A stretch of DNA of 64,000 nucleotides from Butyrivibrio sp. LB2008 (GTDB lineage: Bacteria > Bacillota > Clostridia > Lachnospirales > Lachnospiraceae), in the NCBI RefSeq assembly GCF_000621565.1, contig NZ_KK211307.1, forward strand, positions 254,743-318,742, given 5' to 3'. This document shows positions 45,916 to 55,422 of the stretch, piece after piece. Under the pieces are notes generated by a model. The model was not told the origin of the DNA. It searched no databases and saw only the letters and a program-made list of their open reading frames with translations. The position numbers and the translations under genes were made by a program. Each line of letters opens with the position of its first letter. Position 1 is the first letter of the stretch.

Positions 45916-47073
45916 ATGGATATGGCGTTCTTAGGGGATTTGGTAATTAATGTCTACACATTGTTTCTGTCTCTTATGTTACTGTTCTTCCAGGAGAGGG
46001 GCAGAAAGTCGCATTCCAGTGTAGCGTATATCAGATTGATCGGGATAATGGCCGTTTTGGTCGGGGGTTCCGCCGTGAGAGACATTGTAAGTCTGTCAGA
46101 CGGAAACTACATGTTCCTTTCAAAGCTTTCAAATTACCTGATATATGCTTTGGATCCGTTCAGTTTCCTATTTGCAATTAAATATATCGACAGTTTTGTG
46201 ACTTCAGAGGACAAGGAAGGCAGGACTGCATATATTAACCCCATAATGATCTACGCGATATTCAATTGCATATTAGTTTCACTTGATGCTTTTCTGTCAA
46301 AGGGTTGGTTCTATACATCTTTTAAAAATGGATATGAGAGAGGGAGCCTGTATATGTTGAGACTTTTGGTACAGATTTTATCATGTGCGATAATATTTGC
46401 ATTTATAACAGTATATAAGAACCATATTCATAAATGGTACGTGGCTCCTATTCAGGCTCTTCCGATCATTGTTGTAACGGGAGAAATACTTCAGTACTTT
46501 ATTCCATATATCAACTTTGCTTATGCGTCTTCTGTATTTGCGTTCATGGTTCTTTTTATCTATGTGCAGAGAAGAGACATACATATGGATTATCTTACAG
46601 GTACAGTGAACAGAAGAGGAATAGATGCAGCTCTTAGAAGAGCTATCGTGGAGAGTGAAACGAATCCTTTCTGTGCAATCATGGTTGATATTGATTATTT
46701 CAAACAGATCAATGATAACTTCGGGCATAAAGTCGGTGATGAAGTTCTTGAAGGTATTGCGGCAATTCTGCTCGATACTTTTGACAAGAAGGATGTTGTC
46801 GGAAGGTATGGCGGAGATGAGTTCTGCATCATAACTCATATAACCGATGAGGCGGAGATTGACAAGAAAATCATGAAGGTTAAAAAACTTGTTGAAGATT
46901 TTGAGTGGAGCAACAAGGGCAAACTTGATCTTTCTGTAAGCGCAGGTATCGCTGTATACAGCAAAGAGATGGATATGCATGATAAAGACTTTATGTCGTT
47001 TGTAGATAGCAGAATGTACGAAGAAAAGGCAATTCACCATCTTTCAAAACAGGTGAAAGTGGCTGCAAATTGA
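45916..47073 (+). CDS. membrane diguanylate cyclase (GGDEF)
   Basis: About 385 residues. Seven or eight N-terminal membrane helices form a 7TM-like sensor (residues ~1-220), followed by a GGDEF domain that should make c-di-GMP: YLTGTVNRRGIDAAL, MVDIDYFKQINDNFGHKVGDEVL and the intact active site GRYGGDEFC. The inhibitory I-site RxxD five residues before GGDEF reads DKKD, so product feedback at that site is probably lost. ATG 45916 is preferred to TTG 45868 because GGGGG (45904-45908) lies 7 nt upstream. No c-di-GMP riboswitch is visible before it. The nearby flagellar operon suggests, but does not prove, a motility link. Confidence 0.88.
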   Translation: MDMAFLGDLVINVYTLFLSLMLLFFQERGRKSHSSVAYIRLIGIMAVLVGGSAVRDIVSLSDGNYMFLSKLSNYLIYALDPFSFLFAIKYIDSFVTSEDKEGRTAYINPIMIYAIFNCILVSLDAFLSKGWFYTSFKNGYERGSLYMLRLLVQILSCAIIFAFITVYKNHIHKWYVAPIQALPIIVVTGEILQYFIPYINFAYASSVFAFMVLFIYVQRRDIHMDYLTGTVNRRGIDAALRRAIVESETNPFCAIMVDIDYFKQINDNFGHKVGDEVLEGIAAILLDTFDKKDVVGRYGGDEFCIITHITDEAEIDKKIMKVKKLVEDFEWSNKGKLDLSVSAGIAVYSKEMDMHDKDFMSFVDSRMYEEKAIHHLSKQVKVAAN

Positions 47074-47092
47074 TAATGATTGATTAAAGGGG

Positions 47093-47119
47093 TTGACGAA
47101 AACTTTAAAAATGTATATT
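47093..47119 (+). promoter_or_regulatory. candidate topA promoter
   Basis: TTGACG (47093-47098) with TATATT (47114-47119), a 15-bp spacer (or TATTAA at 47116 with 17 bp). It is ~75 bp before the topA start. Confidence 0.45.
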
Positions 47120-47192
47120 AATAAGAACGTGAGTTTTAAGCAAAACGATCATAACATAAAATTAATATATATGAAGGGGCATAATTTAAACA

Positions 47193-49307
47193 ATGGCAGG
47201 TAGCAAGCGTACAGCGGATAAGAAAAATTCGCTTCTTATCGTTGAGTCACCCACAAAAGTTAAGGCAATAAAGAAGTTTTTGGGATCCGGATATGAGGTT
47301 GCAGCAAGCAACGGCCATGTCAGGGATCTTCCTCGAAGCCAGATGGGGGTTGATATTAATAATGACTTCGAGCCCAAGTATATAACAATCAGGGGAAAAG
47401 GAGATGTTCTTGCGACGCTCAGGAAGCAGGTCAAGAAGGCTAAATGCGTATATCTCGCAACCGACCCTGACCGAGAGGGGGAAGCTATTTCATGGCACCT
47501 TATCTCGGCTCTTAAATTAAATGAATCTGATGTTAAGATACAGAGAGTTACTTTCAATGAGATCACAAAGAATGCCGTTAAGGAAGCAATGAAGCATCCA
47601 AGAGACATTGATATGAATCTCGTTGATGCACAGCAGGCGAGAAGAGTTCTTGACAGAATGGTTGGTTACAGCATTTCACCACTTCTCTGGTCCAAGATCA
47701 AGAGGGGGCTTAGTGCCGGACGAGTTCAGTCTGTAGCGCTCAGGATCATCGCTGACAGGGAAGAAGAGATTGATTCATTTATTCCCAAGGAATACTGGAC
47801 ACTTGATGTTGATCTTAAGGTTGCAGGCGAGAGAAAGCCTATCGTAGCTCATTACTACGGAACAACCTCTGAGAAAAAAGAAATAGAGAGTAAGGCAGAG
47901 CTTGATGCAATCTGTGCATCTCTTGAGGGCAAAGAGTTCAAGGTTACGGACATAAAGAAAGGTGAGAGAACAAAGAAAGCACCTCTTCCGTTTACAACTT
48001 CAACTCTTCAGCAGGAAGCTTCAAAGGCACTTAATTTCTCAACACAGAAAACAATGCGTGTCGCACAGCAGCTCTATGAAGGAATTGACCTTGGCAAAGA
48101 GGGAACCGTAGGTCTTATAACATACTTAAGAACGGATTCCACCCGTGTTTCGGATGAAGCTGTTGCTTCGGCAAATAAATATATTTCAGAGAATTTCGGC
48201 GATGAATATCTTGCTTCAAATGCAGGTGTAAAGAAGCAGGATGTTAAGATTCAGGATGCTCATGAAGCAATCAGACCTTCATACATAGACAGACATCCCG
48301 TTACTGTTAAGGAATATCTTTCAAAAGATCAGTTCAGACTTTATCAGCTTATATGGAGAAGGTTCATGGCGAGCAGAATGGCTGCCGCAAAATATGAGAC
48401 TACATCCGTTAAGATTGATGCAGGTGAGCACAGATTTACAATGGCTGCGTCAAAGACTGTATTTGACGGTTTCCTTAATGTTTATACCGACGAAGACGAT
48501 CAGGTTGAAAAGAATGTTATTTCTTCAAATCTCGGTGTAGATTCAAAGCTCACATTTGAGTCATTTAAAGAGGATCAGCATTTTACACAGCCGGCTCCTC
48601 ATTATACGGAAGCTTCTCTTGTTCATGATCTTGAGGCACTCGGAATCGGAAGACCCAGTACTTACGCTCCTACAATCTCTACGATTATTGCAAGACACTA
48701 TATAACAAAGGAAAATAAGAGTCTTTATATTACAGAGCTTGGTCAGGCTGTAAATAAGATGATGAATGATGCTTTTCCTCAGATTGTCGATGTCAACTTT
48801 ACTTCAAACATGGAGTCGCTCCTTGACGGTATCGCTGACGGAGAAGTTAAGTGGAAGACTGTTATTAGGAATTTCTATCCGGATCTCGACAAGGCTGTTG
48901 CCGATGCAGAGAAGGAGATGGAGAAGATACAGGTTCAGGATGAGGTTACAGATGAGATCTGCGAAGTTTGCGGAAGAAATCTTGTTATCAAGTACGGACC
49001 ACATGGTAAGTTCCTTGCATGTCCCGGATTCCCCGAGTGCAAGAATACCAAGCCTTACTACGAGAAGATTGGTGTTGAATGTCCTAAGTGCGGTAAGGAT
49101 ATTGTAATGAAACGTACCAGAAAAGGTCGTATCTTCTACGGATGTATAGACAATCCGGAATGTGATTTTATGTCATGGGCAAGACCTGTTGCATCCAAGT
49201 GTCCTAAGTGCGGAAGCCTTATGGTTGCGAAAAGCAGCAAGATTGCATGCACAAATACCGAATGTGGTTTTGTATGCAACAAGGATGAACTCGAGAAGAA
49301 AAATTGA
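47193..49307 (+). CDS. topA: DNA topoisomerase I (type IA)
   Basis: A 704-residue enzyme that relaxes negative supercoils. The TOPRIM domain has LLIVESPTKVKAIKKFLG and TDPDREGEAISWHL. The catalytic Tyr lies in VGLITYLRTDSTRVS. Other markers are VDAQQARRVLDRMVGYSISP and GIGRPSTYAPTISTI. Three C-terminal zinc ribbons follow (CEVCGRN...CPGFPEC, CPKCGKD...CIDNPEC, CPKCGSL...CTNTEC). Complete and typical in length. It lies before codY as in the B. subtilis topA-gid-codV-clpQY-codY order, but the four genes between are absent here. Confidence 0.97.
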   Translation: MAGSKRTADKKNSLLIVESPTKVKAIKKFLGSGYEVAASNGHVRDLPRSQMGVDINNDFEPKYITIRGKGDVLATLRKQVKKAKCVYLATDPDREGEAISWHLISALKLNESDVKIQRVTFNEITKNAVKEAMKHPRDIDMNLVDAQQARRVLDRMVGYSISPLLWSKIKRGLSAGRVQSVALRIIADREEEIDSFIPKEYWTLDVDLKVAGERKPIVAHYYGTTSEKKEIESKAELDAICASLEGKEFKVTDIKKGERTKKAPLPFTTSTLQQEASKALNFSTQKTMRVAQQLYEGIDLGKEGTVGLITYLRTDSTRVSDEAVASANKYISENFGDEYLASNAGVKKQDVKIQDAHEAIRPSYIDRHPVTVKEYLSKDQFRLYQLIWRRFMASRMAAAKYETTSVKIDAGEHRFTMAASKTVFDGFLNVYTDEDDQVEKNVISSNLGVDSKLTFESFKEDQHFTQPAPHYTEASLVHDLEALGIGRPSTYAPTISTIIARHYITKENKSLYITELGQAVNKMMNDAFPQIVDVNFTSNMESLLDGIADGEVKWKTVIRNFYPDLDKAVADAEKEMEKIQVQDEVTDEICEVCGRNLVIKYGPHGKFLACPGFPECKNTKPYYEKIGVECPKCGKDIVMKRTRKGRIFYGCIDNPECDFMSWARPVASKCPKCGSLMVAKSSKIACTNTECGFVCNKDELEKKN

Positions 49308-49350
49308 GTTGATTGAATATTTAGTAAAATTTAGATTTTTTTCATAATTG

Positions 49351-49385
49351 TAGGCGCTTTATTGTTTGAAGCGCCTATATTTTTA
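49351..49385 (+). terminator. terminator after topA
   Basis: TAGGCGCTT and AAGCGCCTA (49369-49377) form a 9-bp stem, followed by TATTTTT. Confidence 0.75.
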
Positions 49386-49444
49386 TGCTAATATTTTAAT
49401 GACACCATGAAAACAATTCTTTTTTTGCATAGAAGGAGATTCTT

Positions 49445-50224
49445 ATGAGTAGTGTTCAGCTACTGGATAAAACTCGGAAGATTGGCAAACTGCTTCACAA
49501 CAGCAATCTGGGAAAAGTTGTCTTTAATGATATCTGCAGAGTTTTATGCGATATTCTCTCATCAAATATGTTTGTAATAAGTAAGAAAGGCAAGGTGCTC
49601 GGAATTGGCGAGAGCGCAAGTGTTGAGTCACTTAGCGGGCTTCTTGTAGACAATGTTGGATCTTTTATTGATCCTATGTTGAATGAGAGGCTTTTGACTA
49701 TTCTTTCCACCAAAGAAAATGTCAATCTTGAGACTTTGGGATTTGAAGGCATTGACAGCAGTAAGTTTCAGGCGATAATAACTCCGATAGAGATCGCCGG
49801 TGAGAGACTTGGTACTCTTTTTATCTATAAGACCGATAAACCCTATGATATTGATGATATTATCCTGTGTGAGTACGGTACAACCGTTGTAGGTCTTGAG
49901 ATGCTGCGTGCCGTAAACGAAGAAAATGCGGAAGAGAGCAGGAAACTTGCGGTTGTTAAATCGGCAATCGGAACATTATCATTTTCCGAGATGCAGGCTA
50001 TTATTCATATTTTTGATGAGCTTGACGGAATGGAAGGCGTACTTGTTGCAAGTAAGATTGCAGACAGAGTAGGAATAACAAGAAGCGTTATCGTAAATGC
50101 ACTCAGAAAGTTTGAGAGCGCGGGAGTAATCGAATCAAGATCTTCGGGAATGAAGGGAACATATATAAAAGTTATTAACGATGTTGTCTTCAGTGAGATA
50201 AAGAAATTGAGACAGGAAATGTAA
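49445..50224 (+). CDS. codY: GTP- and branched-chain amino acid-sensing repressor CodY
   Basis: A 259-residue global regulator. The N-terminal GAF domain (LLDKTRKIGKLLHNSNLGKV... LGTLFIYKTDKPYDIDDIIL) binds isoleucine/valine. A linker leads to the C-terminal winged helix with SFSEMQAIIHIFDELDG and the recognition helix region ASKIADRVGITRSVIVNALRKFESAGVIE. CodY represses BCAA genes and, in B. subtilis, the fla/che operon. Here the same window holds ilv/leu genes and the flagellar operon immediately downstream, both plausible targets. AAGGAG precedes the ATG. Confidence 0.96.
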   Translation: MSSVQLLDKTRKIGKLLHNSNLGKVVFNDICRVLCDILSSNMFVISKKGKVLGIGESASVESLSGLLVDNVGSFIDPMLNERLLTILSTKENVNLETLGFEGIDSSKFQAIITPIEIAGERLGTLFIYKTDKPYDIDDIILCEYGTTVVGLEMLRAVNEENAEESRKLAVVKSAIGTLSFSEMQAIIHIFDELDGMEGVLVASKIADRVGITRSVIVNALRKFESAGVIESRSSGMKGTYIKVINDVVFSEIKKLRQEM

Positions 50225-50434
50225 CTTTCAGATACAATTTGGAAAAATATAGTTTTACACGGATCGGTGCATATGATGAAGGGATTTATCGATAAGGTAA
50301 ATTCCTTCTTCTATTTTGTGCAAGCTATATAAAATAGTTAAAAATAATATATAAAAACGTTTGTTTAATATTAATGTTAATTTATTCGTTTAATTAAGTT
50401 GTGTTTAAAATAAGTTTTTGCACTTCATTTAGTA

Positions 50435-50449
50435 GTTTATTTGAAAATT
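50435..50449. promoter_or_regulatory. weak candidate CodY box
   Basis: GTTTATTTGAAAATT matches the published CodY consensus AATTTTCWGAAAATT at 11 of 15 positions. It lies ~26 bp before the candidate flgB promoter. Such matches also arise by chance in AT-rich DNA. Confidence 0.3.
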
Positions 50450-50474
50450 AGGTACAACATAAAGTATATTTTAC

Positions 50475-50503
50475 TTGTATTTTAGCTAAAAAAATTCTAT
50501 TAT
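50475..50503 (+). promoter_or_regulatory. candidate sigma-A promoter of the flagellar operon
   Basis: TTGTAT (50475-50480), a 17-bp spacer and TATTAT (50498-50503), about 60 bp before flgB. Confidence 0.4.
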
Positions 50504-50563
50504 AAATATAAGTATGATACATAAAGTGTACCCATCTTTATGATCTAAAGAGGAGGAAAAAGG

Positions 50564-50959
50564 ATGATCAACAGCAATGTTTTTGATTATATCAATGTCT
50601 TGGATAAGGCTTCTGACGCGTCTTGGACAAGAAATGAGATTATTGCAAACAACATAGCGAATGTAGACACTCCGGGGTACAAGAGACAGGATCTGAATTT
50701 TGAGGACGAGCTTGAAAGAGCGCTCGGAAACTCAAGATACAGAACGATGGACCAGAAAGTTTCGGATTTAAAGGATAAGCATCTAAAAGCAAGAGTTGTC
50801 AACGATTACTCGAATTTTTCTTACAGGACCGACAAAAATAATGTTGATATAGATACTGAGAATGTTACCCTTGCAGCTAATCAGCTTAAATATCAGGGAC
50901 TGATGGCAGGACTTAATTCTGAGTTCAAGAATCTTCTTGCTGTCACAAAGTCTTCGTAA
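50564..50959 (+). CDS. flgB: flagellar basal-body rod protein FlgB
   Basis: A 131-residue proximal rod protein. The rod/hook N-terminal signature is TRNEIIANNIANVDTPGYKRQDLNFEDEL (residues ~21-49); the C-terminal coiled segment NVTLAANQLKYQGLMAGLNSEFK matches the family. There is no Sec signal, as expected for type III flagellar export. AGAGGAGG lies before the ATG. It is the first gene of a long flagellar operon with the same order as the B. subtilis fla/che operon. Confidence 0.96.
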   Translation: MINSNVFDYINVLDKASDASWTRNEIIANNIANVDTPGYKRQDLNFEDELERALGNSRYRTMDQKVSDLKDKHLKARVVNDYSNFSYRTDKNNVDIDTENVTLAANQLKYQGLMAGLNSEFKNLLAVTKSS

Positions 50960-51001
50960 TCATTCATACAGTAGTTTTTATTTTTTAGGGAGGTAGTTGT
51001 T

Positions 51002-51448
51002 ATGAGTATTTTCGATTCTTTCAACATCAACTCATCGGGAATGACAGCTCAGAGATTCAGAATGGATATTATTTCCGAGAACATTGCAAATGCAAATACA
51101 ACAAGAACGGAGGATGGAACTCCTTATGTCAGAAAGGTAGTTACTTTTGCCGAGAAAGGCACACAGACTCCTTTTTCAAGGATCTTAAACGAGAAGCTTG
51201 ATCATTATTCGGGCCGCGGTGTCAAGATCACAAAGGTACAGGATGACACTTGGACACAGATGAATATTGTTTACGATCCTTCACATCCCGATGCGGATGA
51301 AAACGGATATGTTACTTATCCAAATGTCAACACGGTCACAGAGATGACTAATCTTATAGATGCAAGCAGATCTTATGAAGCAAATGCAACTGCATTTAAT
51401 GCGAGCAAGAGTATGGCGATGAAGGGCCTTGAGATAGGAAACGGCTGA
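51002..51448 (+). CDS. flgC: flagellar basal-body rod protein FlgC
   Basis: A 148-residue proximal rod protein with the N-terminal SSGMTAQRFRMDIISENIANANTTRTEDGTPYVRK and C-terminal NVNTVTEMTNLIDASRSYEANATAFNASKSM blocks of FlgC. GGGAGG precedes the ATG. It lies 42 bp after flgB and 42 bp before fliE. Confidence 0.97.
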   Translation: MSIFDSFNINSSGMTAQRFRMDIISENIANANTTRTEDGTPYVRKVVTFAEKGTQTPFSRILNEKLDHYSGRGVKITKVQDDTWTQMNIVYDPSHPDADENGYVTYPNVNTVTEMTNLIDASRSYEANATAFNASKSMAMKGLEIGNG

Positions 51449-51490
51449 TTTTGGCTTTTTTAAGATCTGATTATTCGGAGGGCGTATTTA

Positions 51491-51832
51491 ATGGCTTCAC
51501 TTGATATTTCACAACTTAGAAATGTAACTTCACAGGCAATCAGGAATGCGGAGAAGACTAACAGCAGAGTCTACAATGTTTTGGGGAACAACGGAGATGC
51601 TAATGATTCTTTTTCTTCAATCTTTGATCAGGCTGTGCAGAATATAAATACGACAAATGCATATCTTTCTGATGCTGAGAACGAGGAGATAAAATGGGCT
51701 CTCGGCAAGACTGATAATACGCATGATCTTACAATTGCGCTTCAGAAGGCGCAGACTGCACTTCAGTATACCATTGCTGTACGCGACAAGGCGCTTGCTG
51801 CATACAGAGAGCTTACTCAGATGCAGATTTAA
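51491..51832 (+). CDS. fliE: flagellar hook-basal body complex protein FliE
   Basis: A 113-residue MS-ring/rod junction protein. It has the FliE C-terminal block NTHDLTIALQKAQTALQYTIAVRDKALAAYREL-TQMQI, preceded by FSSIFDQAVQNINTTNAYLSDAENEEIKWALG. The length is typical. GGAGG lies before the ATG. Confidence 0.94.
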   Translation: MASLDISQLRNVTSQAIRNAEKTNSRVYNVLGNNGDANDSFSSIFDQAVQNINTTNAYLSDAENEEIKWALGKTDNTHDLTIALQKAQTALQYTIAVRDKALAAYRELTQMQI

Positions 51833-51871
51833 AAATTTCATTTTTTTAGTTTTTTTTGGGAGGGAGAATAA

Positions 51872-53488
51872 ATGGCTGACAGATTTAAAGCGCTGTGGCA
51901 GAAAATTCTCGATTGGTGGAACAAGTTTACAGCTAAGCAGAAAACGCTGGTTGTTGGAGCGGGGACAGTAGTTCTTCTGACACTTATTATCTTGTTATCT
52001 GCTTTAAATCAGCCTCAGTATGTTCTTTTGGCTACAGCCAATTCTACAAAAGAGGCATCGGAGATCAAGGAACTTTTGGACTCAAACGCCGTCAATTACA
52101 AGATGTCGGATGACGGTCTGAATTTTAAGGTTCTCAAAAAAGATCAGGCTAATGCCAATCTTCTTTTAGGTGCTAATGATATACAGTCATATGCATACAG
52201 TATCGACAACGTAACAAACGGAAGTTTTTCTACGACGGAATCAGACAAGCAAAAGAAGTATGTTGTATATCTGGAGAAACAGTTGGAATCCGATTTTATT
52301 CAGAATTTCACTGCTATTGATGTTGCTCATGTTAAGCTTCATATTCCGGATGACGACGGAACACTTATAGGAAACAAAGAGGAAGCATCTGCCAGTATCG
52401 TGCTGGAACTTGCAGAAGGAGCGGAGTTTTCGGAAGACAATGCTTCATTTCTTGCAAGAGCCGTAGCTAAGGCTATAGGCAATTCTAATACCGAGAATAT
52501 TGTAATTCTTGATAATGCAGGCAATATGCTTTTTGCGGGCGATGAGGATGCGACGGTTTCGGGACTTGCAAGTACTCAGCTCACACTTAAGGCAAAAGCC
52601 GAGCAGCTTGTAAAGAACGAAGTAAAGAAAGTGCTTCTCGGAACAAAGTTATACGATGATATTGAGGTTGCAAGCAATCTTGTTATGGATTTTTCGCATG
52701 AGGAGACGGTTCAGCATGACTATACTCCGGCGGAAGATCAGACACAGGGTGTGCTCAGTCATGAAGATATCTATACTGCAGAAAATGTAAACGGCATCAG
52801 CGGAATTCCGGGAACGGATACAAATGCCGATGACGAGACTACATATGTAACACAGGATAACAATAATTCAAGTTCCAATATCAACGAGGAATCAAGAGAT
52901 TATCTTCCGAACGAGAAGATAACCACGACTACAAGTCAGCCGGGTGCGATCGACTATGATAAATCTTCGATATATGTAACTGCGATAAATTACGTTGTTA
53001 TGAACGAAGATGATTACAACAGTGCGGACAATAATAATCTTACGTGGGAAGAATTTAAGGCACAGAATAAAGAGCCTATTCCGATGGATGTTCCGGAAGA
53101 TATGCTAAACGGTGTTTCCAAAGCAACGGGTATCACAGCGGAGAATGTTGCAATGGCGGCATATACCGAGTATATGTTCTTTGATAAGACGGGATCGGCT
53201 GTAACGCTTACAGATATTCTTCAGATTCTTTTGATTCTTGTGATCCTGGGACTTCTTGCATTTATCATTATCAGGAGCATGTGGACTACAAAGAAGACAG
53301 AGGAAGTGGAAGAACCCGAACCTTTGTCTGTTGAATCTTTACTTGAGTCACAGCCCGAAGAACTGCTCGAAGATATCGAGATGGATACGGGATCTGAGAC
53401 CAAGAGACTTATCGAGAAGTTTGTTGATGAAAATCCGGAAGCGGCAGCAACGCTTTTGAGAAACTGGCTAAACGAAGATTATGCTTGA
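51872..53488 (+). CDS. fliF: flagellar MS-ring protein FliF
   Basis: A 538-residue integral membrane ring protein with an N-terminal TM helix (residues ~24-46), ring-building domains (LLATANSTKEASEIKELLDS; ARVKLHIP-equivalent AHVKLHIPDDDG) and a second TM helix (ILQILLILVILGLLAFIIIR, ~450-470). The C-terminal cytoplasmic tail contains the FliG-binding region. It ends LLRNWLNEDYA, the classic FliF terminus. GGGAGGG lies before the ATG. Confidence 0.96.
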   Translation: MADRFKALWQKILDWWNKFTAKQKTLVVGAGTVVLLTLIILLSALNQPQYVLLATANSTKEASEIKELLDSNAVNYKMSDDGLNFKVLKKDQANANLLLGANDIQSYAYSIDNVTNGSFSTTESDKQKKYVVYLEKQLESDFIQNFTAIDVAHVKLHIPDDDGTLIGNKEEASASIVLELAEGAEFSEDNASFLARAVAKAIGNSNTENIVILDNAGNMLFAGDEDATVSGLASTQLTLKAKAEQLVKNEVKKVLLGTKLYDDIEVASNLVMDFSHEETVQHDYTPAEDQTQGVLSHEDIYTAENVNGISGIPGTDTNADDETTYVTQDNNNSSSNINEESRDYLPNEKITTTTSQPGAIDYDKSSIYVTAINYVVMNEDDYNSADNNNLTWEEFKAQNKEPIPMDVPEDMLNGVSKATGITAENVAMAAYTEYMFFDKTGSAVTLTDILQILLILVILGLLAFIIIRSMWTTKKTEEVEEPEPLSVESLLESQPEELLEDIEMDTGSETKRLIEKFVDENPEAAATLLRNWLNEDYA

Positions 53489-53509
53489 TTTTTTATGGGG
53501 TGAATTATT

Positions 53510-54538
53510 ATGGAACTAGGCGGCTCAAATCCTTTACTGGCGGATTTTACCGGCACACAAAAAGCGGCGATTCTCCTTATTGCACTTGGACCTGAGAAAT
53601 CGTCCGCTATATTCAAACATCTGAAAGAGGAAGAGATCGAGGAACTTACTCTTGAGATCGCCAACACACGAAGTGTCACTTCTCAGATCAAGGAAGCAAT
53701 CCTTGAAGAGTTCTACGGAGTATGTCTTGCTCAGCAGTATATCGCGGAAGGCGGTATCAATTATGCCAAAGAGCTTCTTGAGAAAGCCCTTGGTGAAGAC
53801 AAGGCTCTCGATGTCATCAGTAAACTTACGGCTTCTCTTCAGGTTAAGCCCTTTGAGTTCATTAGAAAGACAGAACCTTCTCAGATACTTACTTTCATTC
53901 AGGACGAACATCCACAGACAATTGCCCTTATTTTGTCTTATATGTCACCGTCCCAGAGCGCGATGATCTTGTCGGCTCTTCCGCCTGACAGACAGGCTGA
54001 TGTTGCAAAGCGTATTGCATCCATGGACAGAACAAGTCCGGATACTATAAAGGAAGTAGAAAAAGTGCTTGAATCAAAGCTTTCTTCTCTTGTAAATCAG
54101 GATTACACGATCATCGGCGGCGTAGATGCTGTTGTAGATATCCTGAATACGGTAGACAGAGCTACAGAAAAGCATATTATGGAAACTCTCGAGATCGAGG
54201 AGCCCGAGCTTGCGGACGAGATCAGAAAGAAGATGTTCGTATTCGAGGATGTCCTTCTTTTGGACGACAGATCTATTCAGAGAGTGTTGCGTGAGGTTGA
54301 AAACAGTGATCTTGCTCTTGCATGTAAAGGTGCTACCGAGCAGGTTCAGAATGCTATTTTCAACAACCTTTCAAAGCGTCTTGCTGCGATGATAAAAGAA
54401 GATATGGATTTCATGGGACCTGTGCGTATGAAGGATGTTGAAGAGGCACAGCAGAAAATCGTTAATGTCATCAGAAAGCTCGAGGATTCCGGTGAAATTG
54501 TTATCTCCAGAGGCGGAGGTGATGAGCTAATTGTCTAA
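53510..54538 (+). CDS. fliG: flagellar motor switch protein FliG
   Basis: A 342-residue C-ring protein. The N-terminal domain begins TGTQKAAILLIALGPEKSSAIFKHLKEEEIEEL. The middle domain has EHPQTIALILSYM, with the EHPQ motif, and LPPDRQADVAKRIA. The C-terminal torque helix region is DRSIQRVLREVENSDLALACKGATEQVQNAIFNNLSKRLAAMIKED, with the conserved charged residues that contact MotA. It ends in GGGDELIV and overlaps fliH by 8 bp. Confidence 0.97.
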   Translation: MELGGSNPLLADFTGTQKAAILLIALGPEKSSAIFKHLKEEEIEELTLEIANTRSVTSQIKEAILEEFYGVCLAQQYIAEGGINYAKELLEKALGEDKALDVISKLTASLQVKPFEFIRKTEPSQILTFIQDEHPQTIALILSYMSPSQSAMILSALPPDRQADVAKRIASMDRTSPDTIKEVEKVLESKLSSLVNQDYTIIGGVDAVVDILNTVDRATEKHIMETLEIEEPELADEIRKKMFVFEDVLLLDDRSIQRVLREVENSDLALACKGATEQVQNAIFNNLSKRLAAMIKEDMDFMGPVRMKDVEEAQQKIVNVIRKLEDSGEIVISRGGGDELIV

Positions 54539-55406
54539 TCTTTTTAAAGCCGGCTTTGTGAGTTTTGATCAGGGCGATGCAAGAATAATTGATAATAACG
54601 ATCTTTCCAACAGGAAAATTGAAGCATTTCAGGAAAGAGAACTAAGGCGTCAAAGAACCAGAATGATGCAGGAAGAGGGCTACGAAGAGGGAGACGGTAT
54701 TGATGATTTTGTTCCGGGAATAGGGCTGGAACCTATCGATCAGCTCACTCAGGATCAGAATATGTTGGGATCTTTTCCTGATCCTCAGTTTGATATGGAA
54801 GCCATGCAGGCCGAGATAGACCTTAAGTTGCAACAGGCTCAGGAACAGGCTGACATGATAATAAATGATGCGCAGCAACAGGCTGAAAATATCAGAAGTC
54901 AGGCTATGGAGCAGGGAAGACAACAGGGGTACGATACCGGTTACCAGGAAGGACTTGCTGCCGTTGAGCAGATAAAACAGGAAACTCTTCAGAAACAGGA
55001 AGAACTGGAAAAAGAGTATCAGCAGATAGTTGATGAACTTGAACCCGAGATGGTGGACGTTCTCACACAGATCTATGAGCATGTATTTGGCGTAGATATG
55101 CGAGGCGACAAGGGAATTATACTTCATCTGTTAAAAAATACCCTTTCAAGGATTGAGCCCGGAAAAGACCTGATTGTGCACATTTCTCCCGATGACTATG
55201 ATGATGTCATGGAAGAAAAAGAATCCTTGGATGCATGTATTTCATCTCCGAGCACTACTATGGAAATTATCGAAGATCCGCTTCTTAAAGAGAATGAATG
55301 CATGATCGAATCGGACAGCGGGGTTTTTGACTGCAGTCTCGGAGTAGAGCTCTCAGAGCTTACACGAAAACTCAAACTTCTTTCTTTTGACAGGAAGAAA
55401 AGATAA
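54531..55406 (+). CDS. fliH: flagellar export apparatus stator protein FliH
   Basis: A 291-residue protein with a long coiled coil rich in Gln (residues ~95-165, LKLQQAQEQADMIINDAQQQ and following) and a C-terminal FliH/VATP E-like domain (DLIVHISPDDYDDVMEEKESL). FliH binds and regulates the ATPase FliI. The start is TTG at 54531, inside the last codons of fliG, with GGAGGTGAT ~11 nt upstream, so the two genes are translationally coupled. The residues before the coiled coil are poorly conserved, as usual. Confidence 0.88.
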   Translation: MSNLFKAGFVSFDQGDARIIDNNDLSNRKIEAFQERELRRQRTRMMQEEGYEEGDGIDDFVPGIGLEPIDQLTQDQNMLGSFPDPQFDMEAMQAEIDLKLQQAQEQADMIINDAQQQAENIRSQAMEQGRQQGYDTGYQEGLAAVEQIKQETLQKQEELEKEYQQIVDELEPEMVDVLTQIYEHVFGVDMRGDKGIILHLLKNTLSRIEPGKDLIVHISPDDYDDVMEEKESLDACISSPSTTMEIIEDPLLKENECMIESDSGVFDCSLGVELSELTRKLKLLSFDRKKR

Positions 55407-55422
55407 AGAGTAGGTTATAAAT

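Larger units (their letters stand above)
50225..50563. other. 339-bp AT-rich intergenic region before the flagellar operon
   Basis: No gene. It holds the candidate CodY box at 50435-50449, the candidate promoter at 50475-50503, and a hairpin-like GGATTTATC...GGTAAATTCC segment near 50280. Confidence 0.6.
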
